Shown here one piece after another: positions 1-5,975 of a stretch of 17,977 bases of DNA. How positions within the stretch are numbered: the stretch's first letter is position 1; each line of letters starts with the position of its first letter. The stretch is from Candidatus Bathyarchaeota archaeon. Its GTDB lineage: Archaea > Thermoproteota > Bathyarchaeia > Bathyarchaeales > Bathyarchaeaceae. Location of the stretch: contig JAPUUO010000017.1 of the NCBI GenBank assembly GCA_026967815.1, forward strand, positions 1 through 17,977, in the 5' to 3' direction. The notes below the pieces were generated by a model, which did no database searches, was not told where the DNA came from, and saw only the letters and a program-made list of their open reading frames with translations. The position numbers and the translations under genes are program-made.

Positions 1-350
1 AAATATCCCACACATCTAGCAAACCTCAAACACAACGTTTCTACGAGCCAATACCCGTTACAGCCATGATAGTAGACCATTAGCAGTGGAAAAATAGAAT
101 GGCACGACTTGGTATAAGCATTTTTAGCAAAACGGTTTTAAAACTAAAAACATTGTTTTAGTAGTGTTTTCCGCGTTCTAGTCCGTTGTCTCATTGTTCA
201 CTTGCACGCGCTAAAGACGCTATTACAAATTGGGCGCTAGATCCTTAAAAAAAAGAGCCCGTGCAGTCTAAGCTTCCTGCTTTTCCTAATATATATTCAT
301 TAATATCATTCTAAAAAAAGAAAGAAACACCCGTTTTTAGTCTGAAATCT
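1..350. other. Gene-poor stretch at left edge
   Basis: I see no convincing gene here. Two + strand frames are open from the left edge for about 22 and 26 codons (stops at 67-69 and 81-83), so the tail of a preceding + strand gene could end here, but there is too little to identify one. A short inverted repeat occurs at 143-162 (ACTAAAAAC / GTTTTAGT, three-base spacer, one bulge) in an A/T-rich setting. A GC-rich alternating purine-pyrimidine motif lies at 203-216. The right part, 312-330, is A-rich on the + strand and probably serves as the terminator of the leftward gene that follows. Confidence 0.4.
312..330 (-). terminator. T-rich terminator of the zinc-ribbon gene
   Basis: Read on the - strand, this stretch is a run of T with single C interruptions (TTTCTTTCTTTTTTTAG), about 20 bases past the stop of the gene at 351-734. 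T-rich tracts without a strong hairpin are the usual intrinsic termination signal in archaea. The assignment rests only on composition and position. Confidence 0.4.
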
Positions 351-734
351 TTATTTAATGCGTGCTATTTCACTCAAAATTTCTAAAACTTCTGTTCTCC
401 CGACTTTCCCGCTTTTTTGCCCAATCTGGTTAATCTCTATAGACTGAGTGTTATGTTCTGGATGAATGAAACCTTCCTGCTCTAATTTGGATCTAGCTTC
501 AGGACGGATATATCCTTTCCAACCGCTTTCTGTATGAAACCATTCAAGCTTGCCCTTCAACCTATCTAGAAGCTCGATTAAACATCGGATACAGAAGCTT
601 CCAAGTCTCTGTTTTCTATCTCGCTGGTCCACTTTGCAGATTATGAAATGCGTTCCCTCAATCTCACGGCTGCAACTGTCACAATTGTTCTCCACATAAC
701 CAAAGCGATTAGGCAAGCTCGCCACATTTCTCAC
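351..734 (-). CDS. Small zinc-ribbon protein, unknown function
   Basis: This 127-residue protein starts with GTG as drawn. It has two CxxC knuckles, C18-x2-C21 and C48-x2-C51, which suggest one bound zinc. The rest is charged and soluble, with no signal peptide or membrane segment. I do not recognise the family. The start is questionable: an ATG at 744 in another frame encodes a short peptide with a further knuckle (C-E-K-C) before reaching TAA at 711. A good TATA-like box (TATAATAC, 771-778) sits at the right distance for a leaderless message beginning at about 748, just before that ATG. A one-base indel near 712-720 would fuse the two into a longer zinc ribbon with three knuckles. The gene stands alone and is followed by a T-rich terminator. 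Confidence 0.6.
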   Translation of the reverse strand: MRNVASLPNRFGYVENNCDSCSREIEGTHFIICKVDQRDRKQRLGSFCIRCLIELLDRLKGKLEWFHTESGWKGYIRPEARSKLEQEGFIHPEHNTQSIEINQIGQKSGKVGRTEVLEILSEIARIK

Positions 735-770
735 ATGTATACATGCCAGTTAATGCAATTTTCCCTACTT

Positions 771-778
771 GTATTATA
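771..778 (-). promoter_or_regulatory. TATA-like box upstream of the zinc-ribbon gene
   Basis: On the - strand the sequence reads TATAATAC. With the usual archaeal spacing of about 26 bases from box centre to start, transcription would begin near 748, four bases before an ATG at 744. A GC-rich alternating motif (778-790) directly abuts the box on its upstream side, where a BRE would lie. Confidence 0.4.
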
Positions 779-1071
779 CGCATGCGCAAGAGATGGCAGC
801 GTGTTCTAAATTCCTCTTTGTTATCTTTCGGATCCCTTTGCACAGAAATACTGATGCTTGAGTCCCATCGCGCGCGCCAGAAAAAGACCAGCTATTTCTA
901 AGGCATGTCTTGTACGACGTTGACATCAACGTTATACGACAACTACCTCTAGATGCAATTGGCTCGGGCCAGACGACTGATATAGAAGCTTTAGAGGAGT
1001 TGCACTTATTGTTGTTTTTTCCCTACGGTTTTGACAACGACAAGCATGCCGAGCCTTTGCAGTTGAATTCC

Positions 1072-1105
1072 AGTAGTAGTCCTAAGGGCCTTAGGGACTA
1101 CTACT
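1072..1105. repeat. 34-bp near-perfect palindrome
   Basis: The arm AGTAGTAGTCC-TAAGG is followed by G and then CCTTA-G-GGACTACTACT. The sixteen-base arms pair completely apart from one bulged G and a one-base centre. As RNA this would be a very stable hairpin. It lies about 28 bases before a second hairpin with a T-tract. Confidence 0.7.
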
Positions 1106-1132
1106 TCTAAACTGAGACAGGAGATCTAAGGG

Positions 1133-1158
1133 GATGACAGTTGTCATCGTCTTTTTTT
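1133..1158 (+). terminator. Hairpin plus T-tract
   Basis: GATGACA (1133-1139) pairs with TGTCATC (1142-1148) across a two-base centre, and a run of seven T follows at 1152-1158. The arrangement resembles a bacterial-type intrinsic terminator for a + strand transcript ending upstream of the kinase gene. No protein gene of good quality precedes it, so the transcript, if real, could be a small RNA. Confidence 0.45.
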
Positions 1159-1305
1159 CCAGTTTCCCGACGACACACGTCTAGGCGCGCGCCAAGAGCT
1201 TAATCCTCAGTGGCACGCACGCAATCAGTGGTTCTAGTGAAGAGTTTTACGTAAACAAACTTAGATATTTGAACTCGATCTAAAGAGCACTAGGAGGTTG
1301 CCCTG

Positions 1306-2238
1306 TTGGCTTGTGATCTTATGTTCATTGGACACGTTTCTATAGATCAAATAGAGAACCAACACGGCATTAGGGTTCAAGCAGGAGGAGCCGCTCTATA
1401 TGCGGCAATGGCTGCCAAAACATTACTCAAAAGCGTAGCCTTAGTTTCAGCCATAGGAAAACACTACCAATTCACGGACACCTTGAGACTTCTGAACACT
1501 GATCATGTTAGAACGTGCAATATGCCCTCCACAAGGTTCAACATCAAATACAATAAGCAAGGAGAAGCGCAGTATCTTGAGGCTGCTCTGGGCGCCGGCT
1601 CAAAAATAGCAGCTTCAACCATTCCAATCGAACTACTCAACCCTGAAACCATAGTTCACATCTCACCCCTACCACCCAGCATAGTCAGCAAGATCGTCAA
1701 AAAGATAGGAGAAACCTCTCCGAAAACCAGAATCAGCATAAACACGTGGATAGAATACATTGAGAAAAACCGAAGAAACAGAACAACCCTCAGGAACCTT
1801 GCCCAGACAGCCGATTTCTTCATAGTAAACGACACAGAAGCGAAGGCTCTGACCCAAACAGACTCCATCTCAACCGCGCTGAGGCTTCTGAAAGCCAAAA
1901 TGCTGATCATCACACTGGGAGAACTCGGAGCCATAGTCAAAGCAAAAAACATCGGAATACAGCTGATCCCGGCCCTAAACGTTCCCCTCAAAAACGTCAT
2001 AGACACCACAGGAGCCGGAGACACATGGTGCGGAGCATTCTTGGCAGCCTACAAACTAACCCAAGACCTGATGAAGTCCGTCACCATCGCCTCCACAGTC
2101 TCAAGCATAAAATGCTCGGGCTGGGGCCTACAGAAGATCACCAACCTCCAGTTCAGAAGACCAGACGACGTAATAGAATACGTCATAGCTCTCAAAGAAG
2201 GAGCTCTCCAAAAGAGCATACTGGACTACACAAAATAA
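1306..2238 (+). CDS. PfkB-family carbohydrate/nucleoside kinase
   Basis: This 310-residue protein has the fold signature of the ribokinase/PfkB family, which phosphorylates a sugar or nucleoside hydroxyl using ATP or another donor. The N-terminal strand is followed by an AGGAA segment (residues 26-30) at the substrate-binding glycine-rich turn. The C-terminal signature D233-TTGAGD-TWCGAF carries the catalytic aspartate D239. Length is normal for the family. The usual Asn a few residues after the N-terminal GG is replaced (GGAALYAA), so the substrate cannot be named. The TTG start is set by a strong ribosome binding site, AGGAGGT at 1292-1298, seven bases upstream. From about 1660 the codons end unusually often in C or A compared with neighbouring genes. 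The gene is likely single, with the next + strand gene more than 230 bases away. Confidence 0.85.
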   Translation: MACDLMFIGHVSIDQIENQHGIRVQAGGAALYAAMAAKTLLKSVALVSAIGKHYQFTDTLRLLNTDHVRTCNMPSTRFNIKYNKQGEAQYLEAALGAGSKIAASTIPIELLNPETIVHISPLPPSIVSKIVKKIGETSPKTRISINTWIEYIEKNRRNRTTLRNLAQTADFFIVNDTEAKALTQTDSISTALRLLKAKMLIITLGELGAIVKAKNIGIQLIPALNVPLKNVIDTTGAGDTWCGAFLAAYKLTQDLMKSVTIASTVSSIKCSGWGLQKITNLQFRRPDDVIEYVIALKEGALQKSILDYTK

Positions 2239-2474
2239 TGAGGAAGACTCCAGTTTCCCAGACCCAACGGGAAAAGGCGGCATTCTCGTGCACAGCTTTT
2301 GGTCACTACCTCTAGTCGTAGTCCGCGAAAGGCAGTCTATAACCTTGCAAAGTCGTCCGTATCATCCCCTATGATGTTTAACCTTTCAGAGAAAACACTT
2401 GCTAGCAACAAGAAGATTAATGAGAAAACATAAAAATCACTGTCGCCATATGTTAACAAAGGAGAGGGAAAGAC

Positions 2475-2699
2475 TTGCTTGGATGGCTCAAGGATCTACT
2501 CATCATCTATACGTGGAAAGAATTGTGGATTGTTGTAAGTGTACCAACAGCTGTAGTAGGTGTTTGGGCTCTCTTTTGTTTCCTACTTACCATCCCCAAC
2601 GATATTGTCAGAACCGTGGCAATATGGGGACTAATACTTGGTTTGACAGCAGGAGCAGCAACGGTTGATGCCTTGAGGAGGCAACAAAGTAAAGTTTAA
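2475..2699 (+). CDS. Small two-helix membrane protein, unknown
   Basis: This 74-residue protein has two predicted membrane helices, roughly residues 16-41 and 46-65, joined by a short PNDIVRT loop, and a basic tail (RRQQSKV). The positive-inside rule would put both ends in the cytoplasm. The TTG start is supported by the purine-rich site AAAGGAGAGGG at 2458-2468, six bases upstream. An overlapping 89-codon frame at 2399-2668 is a shadow: it is Cys- and His-rich without order and has no ribosome binding site. I do not recognise the family, and no neighbour suggests a role. Confidence 0.55.
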   Translation: MLGWLKDLLIIYTWKELWIVVSVPTAVVGVWALFCFLLTIPNDIVRTVAIWGLILGLTAGAATVDALRRQQSKV

Positions 2700-2786
2700 G
2701 AAAACACGGACTGCGAAAAGTCAGTCTCTCGTTGTCTGAAGTACCAAGCTGTCTCCTGTAGGCTTCAAAATTGTTTCTAGTTTGAA

Positions 2787-3500
2787 TCATCTTTTCCTCA
2801 ATTTTTGAGCATTGTACTTCGTTCCTAGGTATACGATGTCTGCCATGCCGGCGAATATGCCTGTTTCAACTACGCCTGGAATGTATTTAAGCTGAGAATC
2901 CAATCTGCGGGGCGCGTCTATTGGTCCGAAATCTACATCCAAAATGAAATTGCCATTGTCTGTTACGAGTGGACCAACCTTTCCGCTCGTTTCGCGCAGG
3001 CATGGCTTTCCCTTCGTTTTCCGAATTCTTAACGTGACCGCTGATGTTGCAAAGGGCAGCACTTCAATTGGAACTGAGTGGTTCATGCCCAGTGTCTTTA
3101 CCAGTTTGCTTTCGTCCGCTACTATCACAACTTGTTTGGAAACTGAAGCTACGATTTTTTCTCGTGTAAGTGCGCCGCCCATTCCTTTAATCAAATTCAG
3201 CTTTTCATCAATTTGGTCGGCACCATCGATTGTGAGGTCAAGTTGAGGGTACTCTTGGAGAGTTGTTATTTTAATGCCGTTTTCGGTAGCCAATTGCATA
3301 GCTTGGTATGATGTTGGAACGCCGAGAATCTGCCATTTTTTCTGTAGAATTTTTCTCCCCATTTCTTTGATAGCATAGGCTGCTGTGCTGCCGCTTCCAA
3401 GTCCGACTATGTAACCGTCTTTTACGTGTTTTACTGCTTCTGAGGCTGCCTTCTTTTTGGCTTTCTCTATCCAACTTGAACTCTTAGCCTTCAACTTCAA
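2787..3500 (-). CDS. rpiA: Ribose-5-phosphate isomerase A
   Basis: This 237-residue protein interconverts ribose 5-phosphate and ribulose 5-phosphate in the cytoplasm, supplying ribose for nucleotides. In archaea lacking the oxidative pentose branch it usually works downstream of the ribulose monophosphate route. Family motifs are all present: the phosphate loop GLGSGSTA (33-40), the DGAD motif with D92 and D95, K105 in KGMGGALTRE, and E114; these correspond to E. coli D81, D84, K94 and E103. Length fits the family. The start is TTG at 3500, with another in-frame TTG at 3494. The gene overlaps the stop of the upstream coiled-coil gene by 17 bases, so translation is probably coupled. No substitution at the active site is seen. 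Confidence 0.95.
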   Translation of the reverse strand: MKLKAKSSSWIEKAKKKAASEAVKHVKDGYIVGLGSGSTAAYAIKEMGRKILQKKWQILGVPTSYQAMQLATENGIKITTLQEYPQLDLTIDGADQIDEKLNLIKGMGGALTREKIVASVSKQVVIVADESKLVKTLGMNHSVPIEVLPFATSAVTLRIRKTKGKPCLRETSGKVGPLVTDNGNFILDVDFGPIDAPRRLDSQLKYIPGVVETGIFAGMADIVYLGTKYNAQKLRKR

Positions 3501-4176
3501 TTTGTCCCAGCCGTTCTAAAACCTTCTCCACTTCTGCTCTGATTTCTTCAATTCTTTTTTCAGCTTCGGTTTTACGCGGAGTCGAAGGCTTTCGAGCTCT
3601 CCTTTTCTCTCTTACCGATGGTGCTGATGTGTTAGGTGAAGGAACTGGAATTGACATTTCCTTTACTGGTTTCACTTCAAGACGTGTTCTTAGTTCCTCA
3701 ACTTTGTTGCCCAAGTCATCGAAGCGTTCGCTGAAAAGCTTGATGAGATCTTCCTGCATCGATTCAAGTTCCTGCAGCGCCACAACAGATTCGCTTTTTG
3801 AAATGGCATCTCGGACATTCATCATTCTAGTTTTGTAATTGCGTGCCAAGTTTTCACGTTCTTCTTCTGATATTCTGCCTTCTGCTTGGGCTTCATAAAG
3901 ACGCCTTATAGCGTAGCTGAGAATCTCCCTTTCCAACTGTAACATTTTCAATTCTTTGTTGGCATTCTTCGCCTCTTCACGGGTCACTGTGCGTTGGGGC
4001 TTGAAGACAGGCCAGCTTTCCTTTGCCTCAATCACCTTCTTCAGGTCTTCTTTCTCAGCTTTTTTTCTGCCCTTCATAGCAAAAAACGTGAAAAGAACCA
4101 CTGCAATTGCGCCTCCAGCGACAAGCATGTAAAGCCAAAGCTGGTCAGAAGCCACTAGACTCCCTCGTCCATTCAT
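3484..4176 (-). CDS. Membrane-anchored coiled-coil protein, unknown
   Basis: This 230-residue protein has one hydrophobic helix near the N-terminus (about 12-34) followed by basic residues, so the body should face the cytoplasm. The rest is strongly charged: a helical, probably coiled-coil region at about 65-165, a Pro/Ser/Thr-rich linker (about 172-200) and a last charged helix (about 203-227). I do not recognise a named family. A clear TATA box, TTTATATA (4193-4200 on the - strand), predicts transcription starting near 4170-4176. The ATG at 4176 would then be leaderless, or a GTG at 4155 preceded by GAGGGAG could be used. The gene overlaps rpiA by 17 bases and forms a two-gene operon with it. 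The role is unknown; a scaffold or envelope function is only a guess. Confidence 0.75.
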   Translation of the reverse strand: MNGRGSLVASDQLWLYMLVAGGAIAVVLFTFFAMKGRKKAEKEDLKKVIEAKESWPVFKPQRTVTREEAKNANKELKMLQLEREILSYAIRRLYEAQAEGRISEEERENLARNYKTRMMNVRDAISKSESVVALQELESMQEDLIKLFSERFDDLGNKVEELRTRLEVKPVKEMSIPVPSPNTSAPSVREKRRARKPSTPRKTEAEKRIEEIRAEVEKVLERLGQIEVEG

Positions 4177-4192
4177 GGTTTCCCTTATGTAG

Positions 4193-4200
4193 TATATAAA
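4193..4200 (-). promoter_or_regulatory. TATA box of the coiled-coil/rpiA operon
   Basis: TTTATATA on the - strand matches the archaeal TATA consensus closely. It lies 17-24 bases upstream of the ATG at 4176, so the message should be leaderless or nearly so. The region to 4293 is shared with the divergent winged-helix gene, which has its own TATA-like sequence, GTTTAAAATA, at 4247-4256. Confidence 0.6.
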
Positions 4201-4302
4201 TTCTTAATTTGCTCTTAAGAGATTCTAAAGGTTTGATCATTCGGTCGTTTAAAATAATTGGAAGCTTGAAGTTATTGTTAACGACTCCAGTGTGTGCAAC
4301 TG

Positions 4303-4746
4303 ATGACTGAAGAAAAGAAAGCTGAAACTCTTGAAGACTTGAGTAAGAAACTGGACTTAATTATGAAGAGACTTGACACCATAGAAGCTACTATTCTAGG
4401 GAACCCAAACTATGCAGAGTTGACGCCCTCTTTGCAGCTGGTAAAAGCAAGCATTGGTCTATACGGCGAGCCTTTGAAAATGTTGGCTCGTTTGAAAACC
4501 GCTGAACGTTACGTGAAACGCAAGCCCATTGCTCAAGACGAAATTTCGCGGTGTATCGTTCAAGCCCTTGCTATGAAGGGACGCCTAAATATTTCTGCTA
4601 TCACTCGTCAAGTGCAAATCATGAGAGGAAAGGCGTCACGGAGAATCGTTAGAGAACGCCTAAAACATCTAGAGAAAGACGGTGTAGTACAAAAGGTTGA
4701 AGGCTACGGAAATACTTACGAGCTGGTTGATGCTGGTGACCATTAG
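4303..4746 (+). CDS. Winged-helix DNA-binding protein with coiled-coil N-terminus
   Basis: This is a putative transcription regulator of 147 residues from ATG 4303; an in-frame GTG at 4294 would add three. The first 35 residues form a charged heptad-like helix (LEDLSKKLDLIMKRLDTIE), likely a dimerisation coiled coil. The C-terminal 65 residues read as a winged helix: IVQALAMKGRLNISAITRQV, then a recognition helix in the RRIVRERLKHLEKDG stretch, then the wing VVQKVEGYGNTYELV. No ligand-binding domain is visible. Promoter GTTTAAAATA (4247-4256) suggests a start near 4277. It is divergent from the coiled-coil/rpiA operon and could regulate it, but no operator repeat is evident. Confidence 0.7.
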   Translation: MTEEKKAETLEDLSKKLDLIMKRLDTIEATILGNPNYAELTPSLQLVKASIGLYGEPLKMLARLKTAERYVKRKPIAQDEISRCIVQALAMKGRLNISAITRQVQIMRGKASRRIVRERLKHLEKDGVVQKVEGYGNTYELVDAGDH

Positions 4747-4811
4747 TCTGACCACTTTTTCCCAGAATATTAAACTAAAGTGTCCAATCCTATAGTCTAG
4801 TGGTGACAGAG

Positions 4812-5042
4812 ATGGGTTTAAGGAAAATGCATGTCAAGAAGAGAAATCCAAGGGTTCACAGTTTGAGATTATATGGCATAACAAAAAAAGCTGAATTTGC
4901 CAATCAGGTGAGAAACGATGAAGAAGGTTTTTCAACTGTTTTGAATTTCGGCGTCAGAAAACAGGTACGAGATGCAATGCTTGCAGCGGAATATAGAAAA
5001 GGTCAAGCGATAACACTAACACGTCAAATGCGTTACACGTAA
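4812..5042 (+). CDS. Small basic protein, unknown
   Basis: This is a 76-residue protein from ATG 4812. In-frame GTG codons at 4800 and 4803 are alternatives, and the longest form has 80 residues. The TATA-like AATATTAAAC (4765-4774) predicts a transcript start near 4797, which would fit leaderless use of the GTGs. The product is rich in Lys and Arg (RKMHVKKRNPRVH, then VRKQVRDAMLAAEYRKGQ) with no Cys and no membrane segment. The N-terminal half looks like a basic strand region and the C-terminal half like one amphipathic helix followed by a short strand. I do not recognise it. It sits between the winged-helix gene and the motif-sharing pair. A nucleic-acid-binding role is possible from charge alone. 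Confidence 0.5.
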   Translation: MGLRKMHVKKRNPRVHSLRLYGITKKAEFANQVRNDEEGFSTVLNFGVRKQVRDAMLAAEYRKGQAITLTRQMRYT

Positions 5043-5100
5043 AAAGACCTTTGCCAAACGGTTAGTCTGATGAGTCAAAATATGTTGGAGGTGGGATTCA

Positions 5101-5490
5101 TTGATTGAGAAATCCGAAAAAAGAAAGACGGCTACTGAAGCAGAAGAAGTGAGGGAAATTCTTGGCGCAGTTTCAACCGAAATTCCAGCATTAATAAAGA
5201 GCATAATAGGCAGCGTTTTCTCAGAGGAAGCAGGCAAAAGCATGGGACGTGCAGCAGCCGCATTTTACAAAGAGCTTAAAGACGGTGGAATGCCCGACGA
5301 CGTGGCGGTCGAGATGACCGAGAATTACATGGGAGTCTTCACGAGCCTCGGAGACATCCTCAAACGAACAGGTTACAAGGGAAAAGGGTTCATATCCACT
5401 GAGAAAGAAGAAGAAGTAGAAAGGGAAACTGAAAAGGTAATTAAAGAGAAGGTAGAAGAGAAACTTCGCGAAAAAGAAGAGCAAGAATAG
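5101..5490 (+). CDS. Helical protein with charged tail, unknown
   Basis: This is a 129-residue soluble protein. Residues 15-50 are an amphipathic helical region (EIPALIKSIIGSVFSEEAGKS). Residues 54-69 hold the motif AFYKELKDGGMPDDVA. From about 100 to the end it is almost only Glu, Lys and Arg, probably a single extended or coiled-coil helix. The TTG start is fixed by GGAGGTG at 5087-5093, seven bases upstream. The next gene, starting 34 bases after the stop, contains a closely similar motif, so the two probably form an operon and may share a domain or interact. No catalytic motif is visible and no family name is claimed. Confidence 0.7.
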   Translation: MIEKSEKRKTATEAEEVREILGAVSTEIPALIKSIIGSVFSEEAGKSMGRAAAAFYKELKDGGMPDDVAVEMTENYMGVFTSLGDILKRTGYKGKGFISTEKEEEVERETEKVIKEKVEEKLREKEEQE

Positions 5491-5524
5491 CCTCTTCTCT
5501 CCATCCATTTTTGAGGTGTATGAT

Positions 5525-5782
5525 ATGGGTAAGACCAGCAACCTGCGGTTCATACTAGGCATTCTTGGCAGCGGTGCCGCTTTAGTCAAGTTGATGGCTA
5601 GCGTGCTCCTAATATGGTTAACTCTAGGCTGGAAGGTGAGAAAAGCGAGAAAAGCCTTTGAAAAAGAGTTAATAAAACAGGGAATGGCAAAACACGATGC
5701 AAAGCGAATAAGCGCTCAATTCACTGCTTTAAAAGATAACATTGAGAACTCGTTTAGACAATCTTTGACAAGTTGGAGATAA
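5525..5782 (+). CDS. Small membrane-anchored helical protein, unknown
   Basis: This is an 85-residue protein. ATG 5525 is preferred over the in-frame GTG at 5516 because the ribosome binding site GAGGTG (5513-5518) overlaps that GTG and is spaced six bases from the ATG. Residues 9-34 form one hydrophobic membrane helix, followed by basic residues (KVRKARK), so the C-terminal part should be cytoplasmic. That part carries AFEKELIKQGMAKHDA (44-59), which aligns without gaps to residues 54-69 of the preceding protein with eight of sixteen identities. The gene lies 34 bases downstream of its partner and is followed by a T-rich tract. Its function is unknown. Membrane recruitment of the soluble partner is a hypothesis. 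Confidence 0.7.
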   Translation: MGKTSNLRFILGILGSGAALVKLMASVLLIWLTLGWKVRKARKAFEKELIKQGMAKHDAKRISAQFTALKDNIENSFRQSLTSWR

Positions 5783-5811
5783 CCAGTCAAACCTGTTTTC
5801 AACTTGACATA

Positions 5812-5822
5812 TTCTCTTTTTA
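5812..5822 (+). terminator. T-rich terminator after the small-protein cluster
   Basis: TTCTCTTTTTA lies 30 bases after the stop of the membrane-anchored small protein. It ends the + strand cluster that begins at 4303. No hairpin precedes it. Confidence 0.35.
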
Positions 5823-5857
5823 GTTAAGGATCATTCGGTGAAAAGGATTAGGTTAAT

Positions 5858-5870
5858 GCGTGCGCACAAG
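5858..5870 (+). repeat. GC-rich alternating motif copy
   Basis: GCGTGCGCACAAG, in the 193-base gap between the small membrane protein and the radical-SAM gene. It is similar to motifs at 10610-10623 and 17608-17621. The whole run from A5856 to A5868 alternates purine and pyrimidine. Confidence 0.4.
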
Positions 5871-5975
5871 ACCTTTCTGCTCGCGCTTCCAAGAGTTATC
5901 ACTGAAAACTCGATGGCAATTTAGGTGATTTACCCATTGAATGCCGATAATGGATATCTGAGGCGACTGCAGGTT

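Larger units (their letters stand above)
745..1305. other. Non-coding stretch with palindrome and hairpins
   Basis: No convincing protein gene lies here. A 66-codon open frame at 910-1110 (TTG start) has no ribosome binding site that I can see and an unremarkable product, and its last codons are simply the palindrome at 1072-1105. The stretch holds that palindrome, a hairpin followed by seven T at 1133-1158, two GC-rich alternating tracts (869-883 and 1184-1198), a third at 1214-1224, and, just before 1306, the ribosome binding site of the kinase gene. Confidence 0.5.

Noticed and set aside
910..1110. 66-codon + strand open frame with TTG start
   Set aside because: No ribosome binding site is visible, the product lacks recognisable order, and the C-terminal codons are formed by the palindrome at 1072-1105.
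1656..2024. 122-codon - strand frame inside the kinase gene
   Set aside because: Antisense shadow of a well-supported PfkB gene, arising from its biased codon use.
1158..2259. TCCAGTTTCCC repeated on both sides of the kinase gene (1158-1168 and 2249-2259)
   Set aside because: An 11-base match is expected many times by chance in a window of this size.
2025..2315. 96-codon + strand frame overlapping the end of the kinase gene
   Set aside because: It overlaps the conserved PfkB C-terminal region in another frame, and its His/Arg-rich product looks like a shadow.
2399..2668. 89-codon frame overlapping the two-helix membrane protein
   Set aside because: The other frame has a good ribosome binding site and two clean membrane helices. 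This one is irregularly Cys- and His-rich and looks like a shadow.
2322..2727. Imperfect short direct repeat flanking the two-helix protein gene (CCGCGAAAGGCAGTCT and CTGCGAAAAGTCAGTCT)
   Set aside because: The match is short with gaps and no terminal inverted repeats or target duplication are seen; chance is likely.
4789..4870. tRNA-like sequence (TAGTCTAGTGG followed by GGTTCAC)
   Set aside because: It resembles the D-arm and T-loop consensus, but the T-stem and acceptor stem do not pair, and the segment is inside a probable gene start.
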